DNA from: an uncultured bacterium
GTDB lineage: Bacteria; Planctomycetota; UBA1135; GCA-002686595
NCBI GenBank assembly: GCA_937910685.1
Contig: CALEMP010000203.1
Span: 1 to 64,000 of the forward strand
Length of the DNA: 64,000 bases
Reading direction: 5' to 3'
The translations under genes and the position numbers were made by a program. Shown piece by piece: positions 26,401-33,931 of this stretch. Position 1 is the stretch's first letter. Each line of letters opens with the position of its first letter. Below the pieces are notes generated by a model, which saw only the letters and a list, made by a program, of their open reading frames with translations, ran no database searches and was not told the DNA's origin.

Positions 26401-28608
26401 TACGCCTCCCGGCGCGCCCGACGGCGTTGCCAGGAGCGCGGTTTGACTCCCAAGGAGGGCACCTCTGTAGAGGCGATGTTGATTGGCGATGAAGACCCGG
26501 CCGTGCGCCTGCGCGCCCTTTGGTTGCTTCAGAGTTGCGGAGGTTTGATGGAGCAAGCTGCGGTTCATGCCCTCACAAAGGATTCCGATCCAACCGTGCG
26601 TGCATGGGCGGCGCGCTCCTTAGGCGAGCGAATCAACCTCGAGCCCTCCACGGGCGAGATGCTGGTCTTACGCGCAGAGAGCGAACGGGACCCCGTGGTC
26701 TTGCGCGAACTGGCCAGCGCAGCCCAACGTGTGCCCAATCACTTGCGTTGGAATTTGGTTACGGCCCTCGCCAGCAATCCTTCGGCCATGGCTGAAAACT
26801 CGGTGGTGCTCTTGACCTGGTATGGACTTGAGCCACTTGTGCCCCTAGATCCCGCCCGGGCCTTGGCCTTGGCGCGCAACGCTTCCTCGGAACGGATCGC
26901 CCGATTCGTCGTGCGGCGCTGCGCAGCGGTGGATACGGCCATGCCCGCCCTGGTGAGTCACTTGCTCACGGTTACCGACGACGCGACACAAGTGGAATCC
27001 CTTGACGCCTTGCTTCAAGCCCTGGGTGAGCGACGCGGGGTGGAGGCCCCGCCGGGCTGGAGCGCAGCCTTTGGTCAACTCAAGCAGGGCAGTGATGGGG
27101 TTGCCGAACGGGCCGTGCTGGTGGCCGCGCGCTTCGGTGACGAGCGCGCCTTTGGAACCCTGCGCTCGTGGTTGGCCAGCGGTGAAGATGATCAACGCAC
27201 TCGGTTGGCTTTCGAGGTGCTCACTGAAGCGGCGGATCCGGCGACGCATGAGATACTGTTGGCCCTGATTGAAAACCCCGCATGGCAGCAAGATGTCTTA
27301 CGCAACCTGGGCCGATGGCCCGGGGCACGGACCACGGGCGCAATCTTGGCCCACTGGACAGGGTACTCCCCTGCTGCACAACGGGAAGCGGTGGCGACTT
27401 TGACCAGCAACGCCAGCGGCGCACGGGCAGTCTTGGAAGGAATCAGAACCGGTTCACTTGGTGGCCGCGAGATTCTGGCTCCCACTGATGCCCGGCGCAT
27501 CGTGGAATTGGGTCCCGAACTCAGCGAGCTGTTGAACGAGGTTTGGGGCACCCTACGACCCCTTGGTCTGGACCGCGTGCAGCAGGTCGCCGATTGGAAG
27601 CAAGTTTTGACGACCCAGCGATTGGCCGAAGCGGACTTGAATCATGGCCGTGCGGTCTATGCCAAGACCTGCCAGCGCTGTCATGTGCTGTATGGCATTG
27701 GCGAAACCGTGGGGCCGGAGTTGACTGGTTCGAATCGCACGGACTTAGATTATCTACTGCGCAATTTGATCGATCCCAGCGCTGAGATCCCTGCCGACTA
27801 TCGCGCGACGATTGTGGCCACCCACGAGGGGCGCATCGTGAATGGTGTGTTGTTGCGGGAGACCGATGAGATTTTGGTCCTGGCCTCCGAAACCGGCAGG
27901 ATCGAGTTGGCCCAAAGCGAGGTGGAAGCCCGGCGTACGGATCCTAATTCGTTGATGCCGGAGGGCCAGCTCGACGCTCTCGAAGAGGCTGAGGTGGTGG
28001 ATCTGGTGGCCTACCTTGGTTCCAGTGGGCAAGTTCCCCGGCGGTTGCTTGCTGGAGAGGGGGGCGACTTGTTCGATGGGAAAACATTGGCCGGTTGGTC
28101 CGGCGCCGATGGGCTTTGGACCGTGGAGCAAGGCGAAATCGTCGGGCGCGCCATAGGCCTGGAGCACAACGAATACTTGATCAGCGATCACGACCTGCGG
28201 GACTTCCGCTTGGTGTTGGAACTTCAACTCACCCCCGACTCTGGCAATAGCGGCATTCAGGTTCGTTCGCAGCCTTTTGAGGAGCACTCGATGCAGGGCT
28301 TCCAAGTGGACGCGGGCCAGATCCATTGGGGCACGTTGTACGAAGTTCACGGCCGCAACGCCCTGGTCACGGACGTCCCGAGTGCCCATCGTGCCGGAGA
28401 GTGGAACACCTATGAAATTCTCTACACGGGATCGCGCATCCAAGTCGCGCTCAATGGAATCCAGACCATTGATTTGGATGATGAACAGGGGGCAGCCCAC
28501 GGGCGCTTGGGGTTCCAGCTGCACCAGGGCCAGTCCATGATCGTGCGCTTCCGCAATCTGAAGTTGGAGCTCGATCCCGCTGAGCCCGGGCTTAAGACTA
28601 TTTCCTAG
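23419..28608 (+). CDS. Giant PVC-type dehydrogenase: FG-GAP, haem and DUF1080 domains
   Basis: This 1,729-residue exported protein has a short signal peptide, then seven FG-GAP/VCBS calcium-loop repeats (DVDGDGAMDVV, DIDGDGRRDLV, DLDGDGLLDVV; about 30-400). A beta-sandwich that may bind carbohydrate follows (420-575), then a PVC-type membrane-bound dehydrogenase propeller starting VPAGFHVDLIAGEPDL (590-980), and HEAT-like helices (985-1390). A c-type haem site CQRCH lies near 1418 in the PVC-type haem domain, and a C-terminal DUF1080 (3-keto-disaccharide hydrolase-like) domain from LFDGKTLAGWSG (about 1550-1725). It probably oxidises and cleaves a sugar in the periplasm, passing electrons through the haem; substrate unknown. 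Sialate O-acetylesterase follows 54 bases later. Confidence 0.88.
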   Translation: MILLLMAALAVPNMTPDGEPYTTQRLDSTFVGEGASGFDVDGDGAMDVVAGSWWWAGPKFEQRFRFRRGDSFDVEGYSDHFFTWGEDVDVDGDLDIVMVGFPGAAAFWYENPGDARETESWPRHMIHGMVDNESPAFADIDGDGRRDLVFHSQGTVGWCSIPAADPTQIWDFHLVAEGTGLHRYTHGLGVGDLSGDGRSDFVLNHGWWEQPSDPHGKWVFHRQVLSPGQGGAQILIHDWDGDGDADVFTSLNAHGYGLSWFENRGRRDDGTLDLKERPIMGAEGSNLAGGLAISELHALTTTDLDGDGLLDVVTGKRFMSHSFREAGSRGPAWIIGLRQDPSQPDGFSLWPIHADSGVGTQVCATDMNGDGHADFVTASKRGIFVHQRRPEVPVQGITEQTTTPRPDPFPEGGQRAEKPGGGFVNLDFELGNLSDWTLEGEAFEGQPIRGDTVVLRRSETLSAHAGSFWIGGYELHQDTPTGRMTSIPFSPPGRFMAFLIAGGSSHKTRLEVLDADSGEVLFEAMGRDAEELRPGVIDLGAEASRSIQIALVDEETGAWGHLNVDHIRFYQERPDFPEGQEVQISSDRVVHEGLSPKEAAAAMSVPAGFHVDLIAGEPDLHQPIALWIDDGGRLWVAEAHSYPKKRPAGEGLDRIVIFEDSDQDGSFETKKVFCEGLNLVSGMAVGFGGVFVGQAPELLFIPDRNGDDVPDGPPVVLLDGWGYEDTHETLNAFTFGPDGWLYGCHGVFTHSRVGAPGTPDEDRVPINAGVWRFHPTAHQFEVFAEGTSNPWGVDFNAQGEAFVSACVIPHFYHLVPGARYLRQAGQHFNPFVFEDLPTIADHRHYLGTDPHGGNGRSDLAGGGHAHCGLLIYQGQQFPEEYQGGALFFNVHGNRMNHDLLTPDGATWIAGHGDDLVRANDTWFRGIAARTGPAGEVFFIDWYDPQACHHNDTEIWNRTNGRLFRLRYGDQGTSFLDLRKSSPQELLELALTGTTYASRRARRRCQERGLTPKEGTSVEAMLIGDEDPAVRLRALWLLQSCGGLMEQAAVHALTKDSDPTVRAWAARSLGERINLEPSTGEMLVLRAESERDPVVLRELASAAQRVPNHLRWNLVTALASNPSAMAENSVVLLTWYGLEPLVPLDPARALALARNASSERIARFVVRRCAAVDTAMPALVSHLLTVTDDATQVESLDALLQALGERRGVEAPPGWSAAFGQLKQGSDGVAERAVLVAARFGDERAFGTLRSWLASGEDDQRTRLAFEVLTEAADPATHEILLALIENPAWQQDVLRNLGRWPGARTTGAILAHWTGYSPAAQREAVATLTSNASGARAVLEGIRTGSLGGREILAPTDARRIVELGPELSELLNEVWGTLRPLGLDRVQQVADWKQVLTTQRLAEADLNHGRAVYAKTCQRCHVLYGIGETVGPELTGSNRTDLDYLLRNLIDPSAEIPADYRATIVATHEGRIVNGVLLRETDEILVLASETGRIELAQSEVEARRTDPNSLMPEGQLDALEEAEVVDLVAYLGSSGQVPRRLLAGEGGDLFDGKTLAGWSGADGLWTVEQGEIVGRAIGLEHNEYLISDHDLRDFRLVLELQLTPDSGNSGIQVRSQPFEEHSMQGFQVDAGQIHWGTLYEVHGRNALVTDVPSAHRAGEWNTYEILYTGSRIQVALNGIQTIDLDDEQGAAHGRLGFQLHQGQSMIVRFRNLKLELDPAEPGLKTIS

Positions 28609-28662
28609 GAGAGTGCCCAAAGAGCAACGCTCGATTGCCGCAGACTGGGCTAAACTGGCCTC

Positions 28663-30612
28663 ATGCTACGTCTCTCTCTCTTCATCCTGCTTCTCGCCCC
28701 TCTTAGTTCAGCTGCCCCCCAGGAGCTGCGCTTGTCCAGCATGTTTGCGGACCATATGGTTCTTCAGCGTGAAACGAGTGCCCCTGTTTGGGGCTGGGCC
28801 TCACCTGGCACCGAGATCCGTGTGCTTGGGTCATGGAGTGAAAGCGCCGCCACATGTAAGGCGGATGGGAAAGGTGCGTGGCGCGTGGACCTCGCGACTC
28901 CCATTGCGGGGGGGCCCCACACTCTTACGGTCACCGCAGACAAGTCCATCACCTTGCAAGATGTGATGGTCGGGGAAGTTTGGATTTGTTCAGGGCAGTC
29001 CAACATGGAATGGCATCTTTCTTGGTTTGCTGACGGCGCTGTCACGGCCAATACGGTGGACGAGCCCCAACTGCGCCTGTGCACCGTGGAGAAAACGTTC
29101 TCCGACGCGGCTGAAAGCGAGAGCAACATCTCTTGGGCCCTCTGCACCCCCAAATCCGCTGCAGACTTTAGCGCGACCGGCTTCTACTTTGGTCGCGAGC
29201 TTGCCGATGCCATGCCCGGCGTTCCTATTGGATTAGTGATGACCGCTTGGGGAGGCACCGTGGTCGAGGCTTGGACCAGCGAAGCTGCTCTCCGGCTGGG
29301 CGGCGAATTTGACGGTATCCTCGATCGGGTTGCTGTGCGCCGTTCGGGCCAAACGGAAGGTGACGCCGGTGGAGGCCCCGAAGCCATTTGGTGGAGTGAC
29401 CTGTTCAAGAAAGATCCCGGACTTGAAGCTGGCTGGAATCGGGCGGGCGGTAACAGCGAGGGTTGGAACTCGGTTGAGGTGCCGATTCAATTCAGCAATA
29501 TGGGCTTGGGCGGCTTCGACGGCTGTGTCTGGTTCCAACGCGGATTTGAGGTTCCCCCCTCGTGGGCAGACAAGGACTTAGTGCTCTCCCCCGGTGCTAT
29601 GGATGACATGGATGTGACCTGGGTCAATGGGGTAGAAATCGGTGCTACCCGGGAGGGCGGCAAGCACGCAACGGCCAGGGAGTATTCGATTCCCGCCGGT
29701 ACCATGATCCCTGGAATCAATGTGGTCTCGATTATGGTTGTGGATACCGGTGGCGCTGGAACCATCGGCTGGGGATCTGGCGGCCCCGGGACCATCGAAC
29801 TTGTTTGCCCCGATCTTGATCAGCGCCTCACCCTAGACGGGACCTGGTTCTCTCGAACAGGGGCCAAGGCCTCGGACCTGGGAGCCTTTCCCACGAACGG
29901 CTGGTTCGATCAGAACACCCCTTCCGCCCTTTACAACGGAATGATCGAGCCGCTGATCCCCTTCGCCATTCGCGGGGCGATCTGGTATCAGGGTGAATCT
30001 AACGTGGGGCGCGCGGCCCAGTACCTGCGACTCTTTCCGGGGATGATAGAAGATTGGCGCAGGCGTTGGGGACGCGGGGATTTCCCTTTCTATTGGGTGC
30101 AAATCGCGCCCTTTGGATACGGCGGGGACGTGGGCCAGGCAGCACGCTTGCGCGAAGCCCAGAGCATGAGTCTGTCCGTGGCAAACACCGGCCAAGCCGT
30201 GATCATGGATCTCGGTGACCCGGGAAACATTCACCCGGGGCACAAGGATCAGGTGGGCCGTCGATTGGCGCTTTTAGCCTTGGCCAAGGACTACGGCAAG
30301 GACTTGGTCTGGTCGGGTCCAACCATGAAGTCTTCGGTATTTGAAGGGGGCCAGGCCACCTTGAGTTTTCACCACGCTGAGGGCTTGGAGCTACGCTCCG
30401 AAACTCAGAGGCGCTTCACTGTCGCTGGCGCGGACCACAAGTTCTATCCCGGCGAGGCAATCGTTGTGGGCGAGACCGTGGTGGTGACGTGCTCAGCGGT
30501 GCCCGAACCCGTTGCTGTTCGTTTCGCCTGGGGCGCAGCGGATGCGTCCAGCCTGTTCAATGGAGCGGGCTTGAGCGCGTCGAGTTTCCGCACCGATCAG
30601 TGGGCCGACTAG
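28663..30612 (+). CDS. Sialate O-acetylesterase family protein
   Basis: This 649-residue secreted esterase has a signal peptide (LRLSLFILLLAPLSSAAPQ). The family opening LSSMFADHMVLQRE is followed by the nucleophile block GEVWICSGQSNMEW (catalytic Ser near residue 111), IWYQGESNV near 445 and the C-terminal catalytic IHPGHKDQVGRRLA. A ~130-residue jelly-roll-like insertion (about 255-400) resembles a carbohydrate-binding domain, as seen in many planctomycete members. It removes acetyl groups from sialic acid or other sugars. It probably shares a transcript with the preceding dehydrogenase gene. Confidence 0.92.
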   Translation: MLRLSLFILLLAPLSSAAPQELRLSSMFADHMVLQRETSAPVWGWASPGTEIRVLGSWSESAATCKADGKGAWRVDLATPIAGGPHTLTVTADKSITLQDVMVGEVWICSGQSNMEWHLSWFADGAVTANTVDEPQLRLCTVEKTFSDAAESESNISWALCTPKSAADFSATGFYFGRELADAMPGVPIGLVMTAWGGTVVEAWTSEAALRLGGEFDGILDRVAVRRSGQTEGDAGGGPEAIWWSDLFKKDPGLEAGWNRAGGNSEGWNSVEVPIQFSNMGLGGFDGCVWFQRGFEVPPSWADKDLVLSPGAMDDMDVTWVNGVEIGATREGGKHATAREYSIPAGTMIPGINVVSIMVVDTGGAGTIGWGSGGPGTIELVCPDLDQRLTLDGTWFSRTGAKASDLGAFPTNGWFDQNTPSALYNGMIEPLIPFAIRGAIWYQGESNVGRAAQYLRLFPGMIEDWRRRWGRGDFPFYWVQIAPFGYGGDVGQAARLREAQSMSLSVANTGQAVIMDLGDPGNIHPGHKDQVGRRLALLALAKDYGKDLVWSGPTMKSSVFEGGQATLSFHHAEGLELRSETQRRFTVAGADHKFYPGEAIVVGETVVVTCSAVPEPVAVRFAWGAADASSLFNGAGLSASSFRTDQWAD

Positions 30613-30639
30613 GTCGCTCTGCTCAGTCCGAGCGCGCCC

Positions 30640-31068
30640 CTAGGGTCCGACCCGTAGGTCGTCCTTGTAGGTGCCGGATTGGAGTTCGTCCCGCTCACCA
30701 TCCGGACCATAAAAAACCCAGTCTCCTTCGGGTTGGCCAGCGACGTACTGCCCCTCGGAGAGTAACCGGCCATTCTCATGCCAGGAACGAAAGGGCCCGT
30801 GGGCCTCACGGTCGCGCCCATCCAACCGGTAGGTGGTCTCGGTCTTGGTGTAGCCGTTTGGCCAATGCTCTACCACTATTTGGCCTTCGGGTCGCAAGAT
30901 CCAGGTGGCGATGATCATGAAAAGGATCAGGCCAACGGCGATAAGCGTAACTCGAAGAGCCTGCTGGGCGCGTTCTTCGGGGGTGCGCAGGATGGTCTCG
31001 TCATCTGTTAGGCCTTCAAGGTCAGCCCGGTCGGTGATGCGTTCATTGCTTAGGTCGGGGATGTTCAT
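30640..31068 (-). CDS. Membrane-anchored YwqK/MORN-variant repeat protein
   Basis: This 142-residue protein has a soluble N-terminal ~38 residues, one membrane segment (VTLIAVGLILFMIIATWIL, about 40-58) and a C-terminal part with MORN-variant repeats: HWPNGYTKTETTYRLDG, HGPFRSWHENGRLLSEGQYV and GDWVFYGPDGERD. Such proteins are often annotated as YwqK-family antitoxins, but no toxin partner is visible, so that label should not be taken as function. I chose the ATG at 31068; the frame opens further up but is not protein-like. It lies 67 bases downstream of the kinase-like gene. Confidence 0.7.
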   Translation of the reverse strand: MNIPDLSNERITDRADLEGLTDDETILRTPEERAQQALRVTLIAVGLILFMIIATWILRPEGQIVVEHWPNGYTKTETTYRLDGRDREAHGPFRSWHENGRLLSEGQYVAGQPEGDWVFYGPDGERDELQSGTYKDDLRVGP

Positions 31069-31135
31069 TTGGATGTGGTCGACTTGCAGCCAGGGCCGAG
31101 GCCCAGACAGGTGCCCAACCCGGTGGGGAATACTC

Positions 31136-32767
31136 TCATGATTGGTGGCGCTTAGTATGACGCACGATGTGATCGGCGCTGTGGTTGGCGAGATGCTCGG
31201 TGAGTGTGTCTTGGCCACCCCAGATAGGGAACCGGCGGCCAATGAGGGTCATCCCATCGTAGAGCAAAAACTGTGCGGGTAGGTTTCGGCTCCCGTGACC
31301 GGTCCAGGCGATTTGGGCGGGGTAGGCTAAGTTGCCGAGAACCGGTAGCACTCCTATCCCCAGGGCGACCCATGGGGGATTGCCGCCCCTGCTGATTTCC
31401 TGAATCGTGCGCAGGCCTGTGTAGAGGCTGCGCGAGAGAGATCCTCCGGCAAGGATGACCAGCGCGACGGTGGTTTCGTCCACCACGCCGAACATCAAGA
31501 GAATGGGAAAGACGATCCATTCGGTCACCTTGACCAAAGGCTTCATGCTCAGGTGCACCGCAAAATCTGAGAGCCATGCAGAGGAGTCCTCTGCATGGAC
31601 CGCGTCCCTGATTTCGGACGCATGGGCAGGGGACAGACTACCGCGGGAAGTCCACTGATCAATGCGTATGAGAATCGCGGCGCGGGCTACTTGCTCTCGG
31701 CGCTGTTGCGAGAACATGAAGCTCCCGGCTTGGGCGGGGATCACGTGCCAAGGAACTTGTCCCAGTTGGCTGGTGAGGGTTTTGCAAAGGTGCAGGGTGC
31801 GGGTGGCGAGTCCCCGGATGCCCCGCATGGTTTCTCGCAACCACCAACGGGTTGGGGCACGTCGATAATGCGTCGCTTCTGTTGAACTTAGTTGACCTTT
31901 GGCTTTTTGGCTGGCAATCGATCTATCGAGGCGTGACTGTTGCCAAAACTGTTGGCCTGAAATCTCTAGGGCAGCGCAATCGGACAGGAGGCGTTCGGTC
32001 GTGCCCGCACCTCTCCCCGCGTCCAACCTCGCCTGGTTGCGAGTCAACCAAGCAGTTAGGCGCGTGGTGTCTGTGTGGTCAAAAAGGGGCGCACGGTACT
32101 TGGCGGAGAGCGGTAAATAAACGCGCAGCAAAGCCCCGGGGTGTGCGGGGAAGAGCGCGGGAACCCCAGACTCTAGATCGACCCAATACCACCGCTTGCC
32201 CCCCTGGGCATCCTCGCGAAGAAGGAAGTTAGCGAAAGCCACGGGATTGCCGAGCCCTGCCAGCCAGAGCATTCCATCGAAGCCCGTTTCTCGCAGCAGT
32301 TCTTGCAGCTTAGGCAGTAGCTGCAGCCGGAGTTCGTCCGTGTCTTTGCTGCCTTCTCGGTTGAGGGGATGGTGGAGGGCCGGATAGGAACCATCGATGT
32401 ACTCGGTATCCAGGGTCATGGCTGCGCGCTTTTCGTCCCAGCCATGCCCGAGGGCCCGGGCCACCTGCATGCTGTCATTGAATGCAAGGGGCACAAGCTC
32501 TGCCAGAATGCGCCGACGCAAAAAAGCCCCGCGAATCGCGTGCTCGCTCCAGGCATAGGGATTCGCTGCACCCAAGAACGCGTACTGCACCAGGCGCGTG
32601 AGGGTCCCCGAGTCAAAAACCTTACGCGCGATTTTGGGACCCTTCGGTGGCTCGAGCAAATAGAGAACACCGGAGCGGCCCCGACCGATGCAGGGGGCTT
32701 GCTCGCTGAGGGTGGCCGCGGGGAGAGCCATGGGGGCTGCTTGCTTGGGCCTCACTCGCGTTTCCAT
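31136..32767 (-). CDS. Membrane protein with kinase-like N-terminal domain
   Basis: This 543-residue protein begins with features of a protein/small-molecule kinase fold: a Gly-rich loop IGRGRSGVLYLL (about 30-41), a Lys in ARKVF (VAIK-like), a hinge-like DTEYIDGSYPALH, and a catalytic-loop-like NPVAFANFLLRED followed by WYWVDLESG in place of DFG. The usual HRD Asp is not obvious, so it may be an atypical or inactive kinase, nearest in style to lipopolysaccharide-core kinases (inference). The C-terminal third has two or three membrane segments (WIVFPILLMFGVV, LGIGVLPVLGNLAYP). The ATG at 32767 is preferred over a TTG at 32779. It sits downstream of nrdB. Confidence 0.55.
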   Translation of the reverse strand: METRVRPKQAAPMALPAATLSEQAPCIGRGRSGVLYLLEPPKGPKIARKVFDSGTLTRLVQYAFLGAANPYAWSEHAIRGAFLRRRILAELVPLAFNDSMQVARALGHGWDEKRAAMTLDTEYIDGSYPALHHPLNREGSKDTDELRLQLLPKLQELLRETGFDGMLWLAGLGNPVAFANFLLREDAQGGKRWYWVDLESGVPALFPAHPGALLRVYLPLSAKYRAPLFDHTDTTRLTAWLTRNQARLDAGRGAGTTERLLSDCAALEISGQQFWQQSRLDRSIASQKAKGQLSSTEATHYRRAPTRWWLRETMRGIRGLATRTLHLCKTLTSQLGQVPWHVIPAQAGSFMFSQQRREQVARAAILIRIDQWTSRGSLSPAHASEIRDAVHAEDSSAWLSDFAVHLSMKPLVKVTEWIVFPILLMFGVVDETTVALVILAGGSLSRSLYTGLRTIQEISRGGNPPWVALGIGVLPVLGNLAYPAQIAWTGHGSRNLPAQFLLYDGMTLIGRRFPIWGGQDTLTEHLANHSADHIVRHTKRHQS

Positions 32768-32883
32768 TTCAGGAGCCAAGGGTCGTTGGTCTTTTCCTGG
32801 GCCGTGGCACCAGACAAAGGTAATGCGCAGCAGAGAAGAGCTTGCATGGGCCCTAACCTACTCGATTTCCCCCATGGGCAGCC

Positions 32884-33891
32884 CTAGAAGTCTTCGCCGA
32901 AGGACACTTCCCCTGCGACCGCCACCTGGTAGGCGGAGACCTTGCGCTCGAAGAAGTTCGAGAGCTCCTGCACATCCTGCAGCTCCATGAAATCGAAGGG
33001 GTTTTTCGACCCATACCGTTCTCCGAGACCGAGGTTCTTGAGGCGCTGGTCCGCAACGAACTCAAGATAGGAGCGCATATCCTTGAGGGGAAGCCCTGGG
33101 ACCCCGTTGGCCAGGAGGTCTTCGGCAAACAGCATCTCGCATTCCACTGCCTCCTCGAGCATGCCGACGATCTTGGTTTCCATCTCGTCATTCCAAAGGT
33201 CCGGGTATTCCCGGCGGGTCTGCTCAACAACCTCGAAGGCAAAGGACATGTGGCAACTTTCGTCACGGAAGACCCAGTTGGTTCCGGCGGCGAGGCCGTT
33301 CAAGAGGCCCTTGGAGCGCAGGAAGTAGACGTAGGCGAATGCGGCAAAGAAGAACAATCCCTCGATGCAGCATGCGAAGCACACCAGGTTCAGCATGAAC
33401 TGCTGACGCTTCTCTGGGGTGTCCGTGGCATCTAGATCTGCCACTGAATCGATCCACTTGAAGCAGAAGTCCGCCTTGGATTTGATCGATGGGATCTTGT
33501 TGATCGCATCGAATGCCTCTTCCCGTTCCTTGTGGTCGGGAATGTAGGTGTCGAGCAGAGTCAGGTAGAACTGCACATGCAGGGCTTCCTCGTAGAGCTG
33601 CCGGGACAGGTACATGCGCGCTTCCGGCGAGTTGATGTGCTTGTAAAGGGACAGCACCAAGTTGTTGGAAACGATCGAATCCCCCGTGGCGAAGAATGCC
33701 ACTAGGCGGTGAATCAGGTGACGTTCGGCCGGCAAGAGGCGCTTGTCCAGGTCCACCACATCCGTAGAAAAGTCCACCTCTTCAACGGTCCAAGTGTTCT
33801 TGATTGCATCCCGATACATGTCATAGAAGATCGGGTACTTCATGGGACGCAAAGTGAGAGCGAAGCCTGGATCTAGGATCTTGCTGGTCAT
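32884..33891 (-). CDS. nrdB: Ribonucleoside-diphosphate reductase beta subunit (class Ia)
   Basis: This 335-residue protein houses the diiron-tyrosyl radical cofactor that starts ribonucleotide reduction in NrdA. Metal ligands are visible: Asp in GDSIVSNN, Glu and His in YEEALHVQFY, and Glu/His in FRDESCHMSF. The Tyr four residues after the first His matches radical Tyr122 of E. coli, so this is a canonical radical-Tyr enzyme. The C-terminal tail, which normally docks on NrdA, ends VSFGEDF. The ATG at 33891 gives family length. It follows nrdA by 40 bases and is presumably co-transcribed and controlled by the NrdR-like boxes. Confidence 0.96.
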   Translation of the reverse strand: MTSKILDPGFALTLRPMKYPIFYDMYRDAIKNTWTVEEVDFSTDVVDLDKRLLPAERHLIHRLVAFFATGDSIVSNNLVLSLYKHINSPEARMYLSRQLYEEALHVQFYLTLLDTYIPDHKEREEAFDAINKIPSIKSKADFCFKWIDSVADLDATDTPEKRQQFMLNLVCFACCIEGLFFFAAFAYVYFLRSKGLLNGLAAGTNWVFRDESCHMSFAFEVVEQTRREYPDLWNDEMETKIVGMLEEAVECEMLFAEDLLANGVPGLPLKDMRSYLEFVADQRLKNLGLGERYGSKNPFDFMELQDVQELSNFFERKVSAYQVAVAGEVSFGEDF

Positions 33892-33931
33892 GGATTCAAT
33901 TGGGTGCGGTGTTGGACGGGACGAAACAGAT

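Noticed and set aside
30640-31068. Toxin-antitoxin locus from the YwqK-type repeats
   Set aside because: No toxin-like neighbour exists, and MORN-variant proteins are often misnamed antitoxins.
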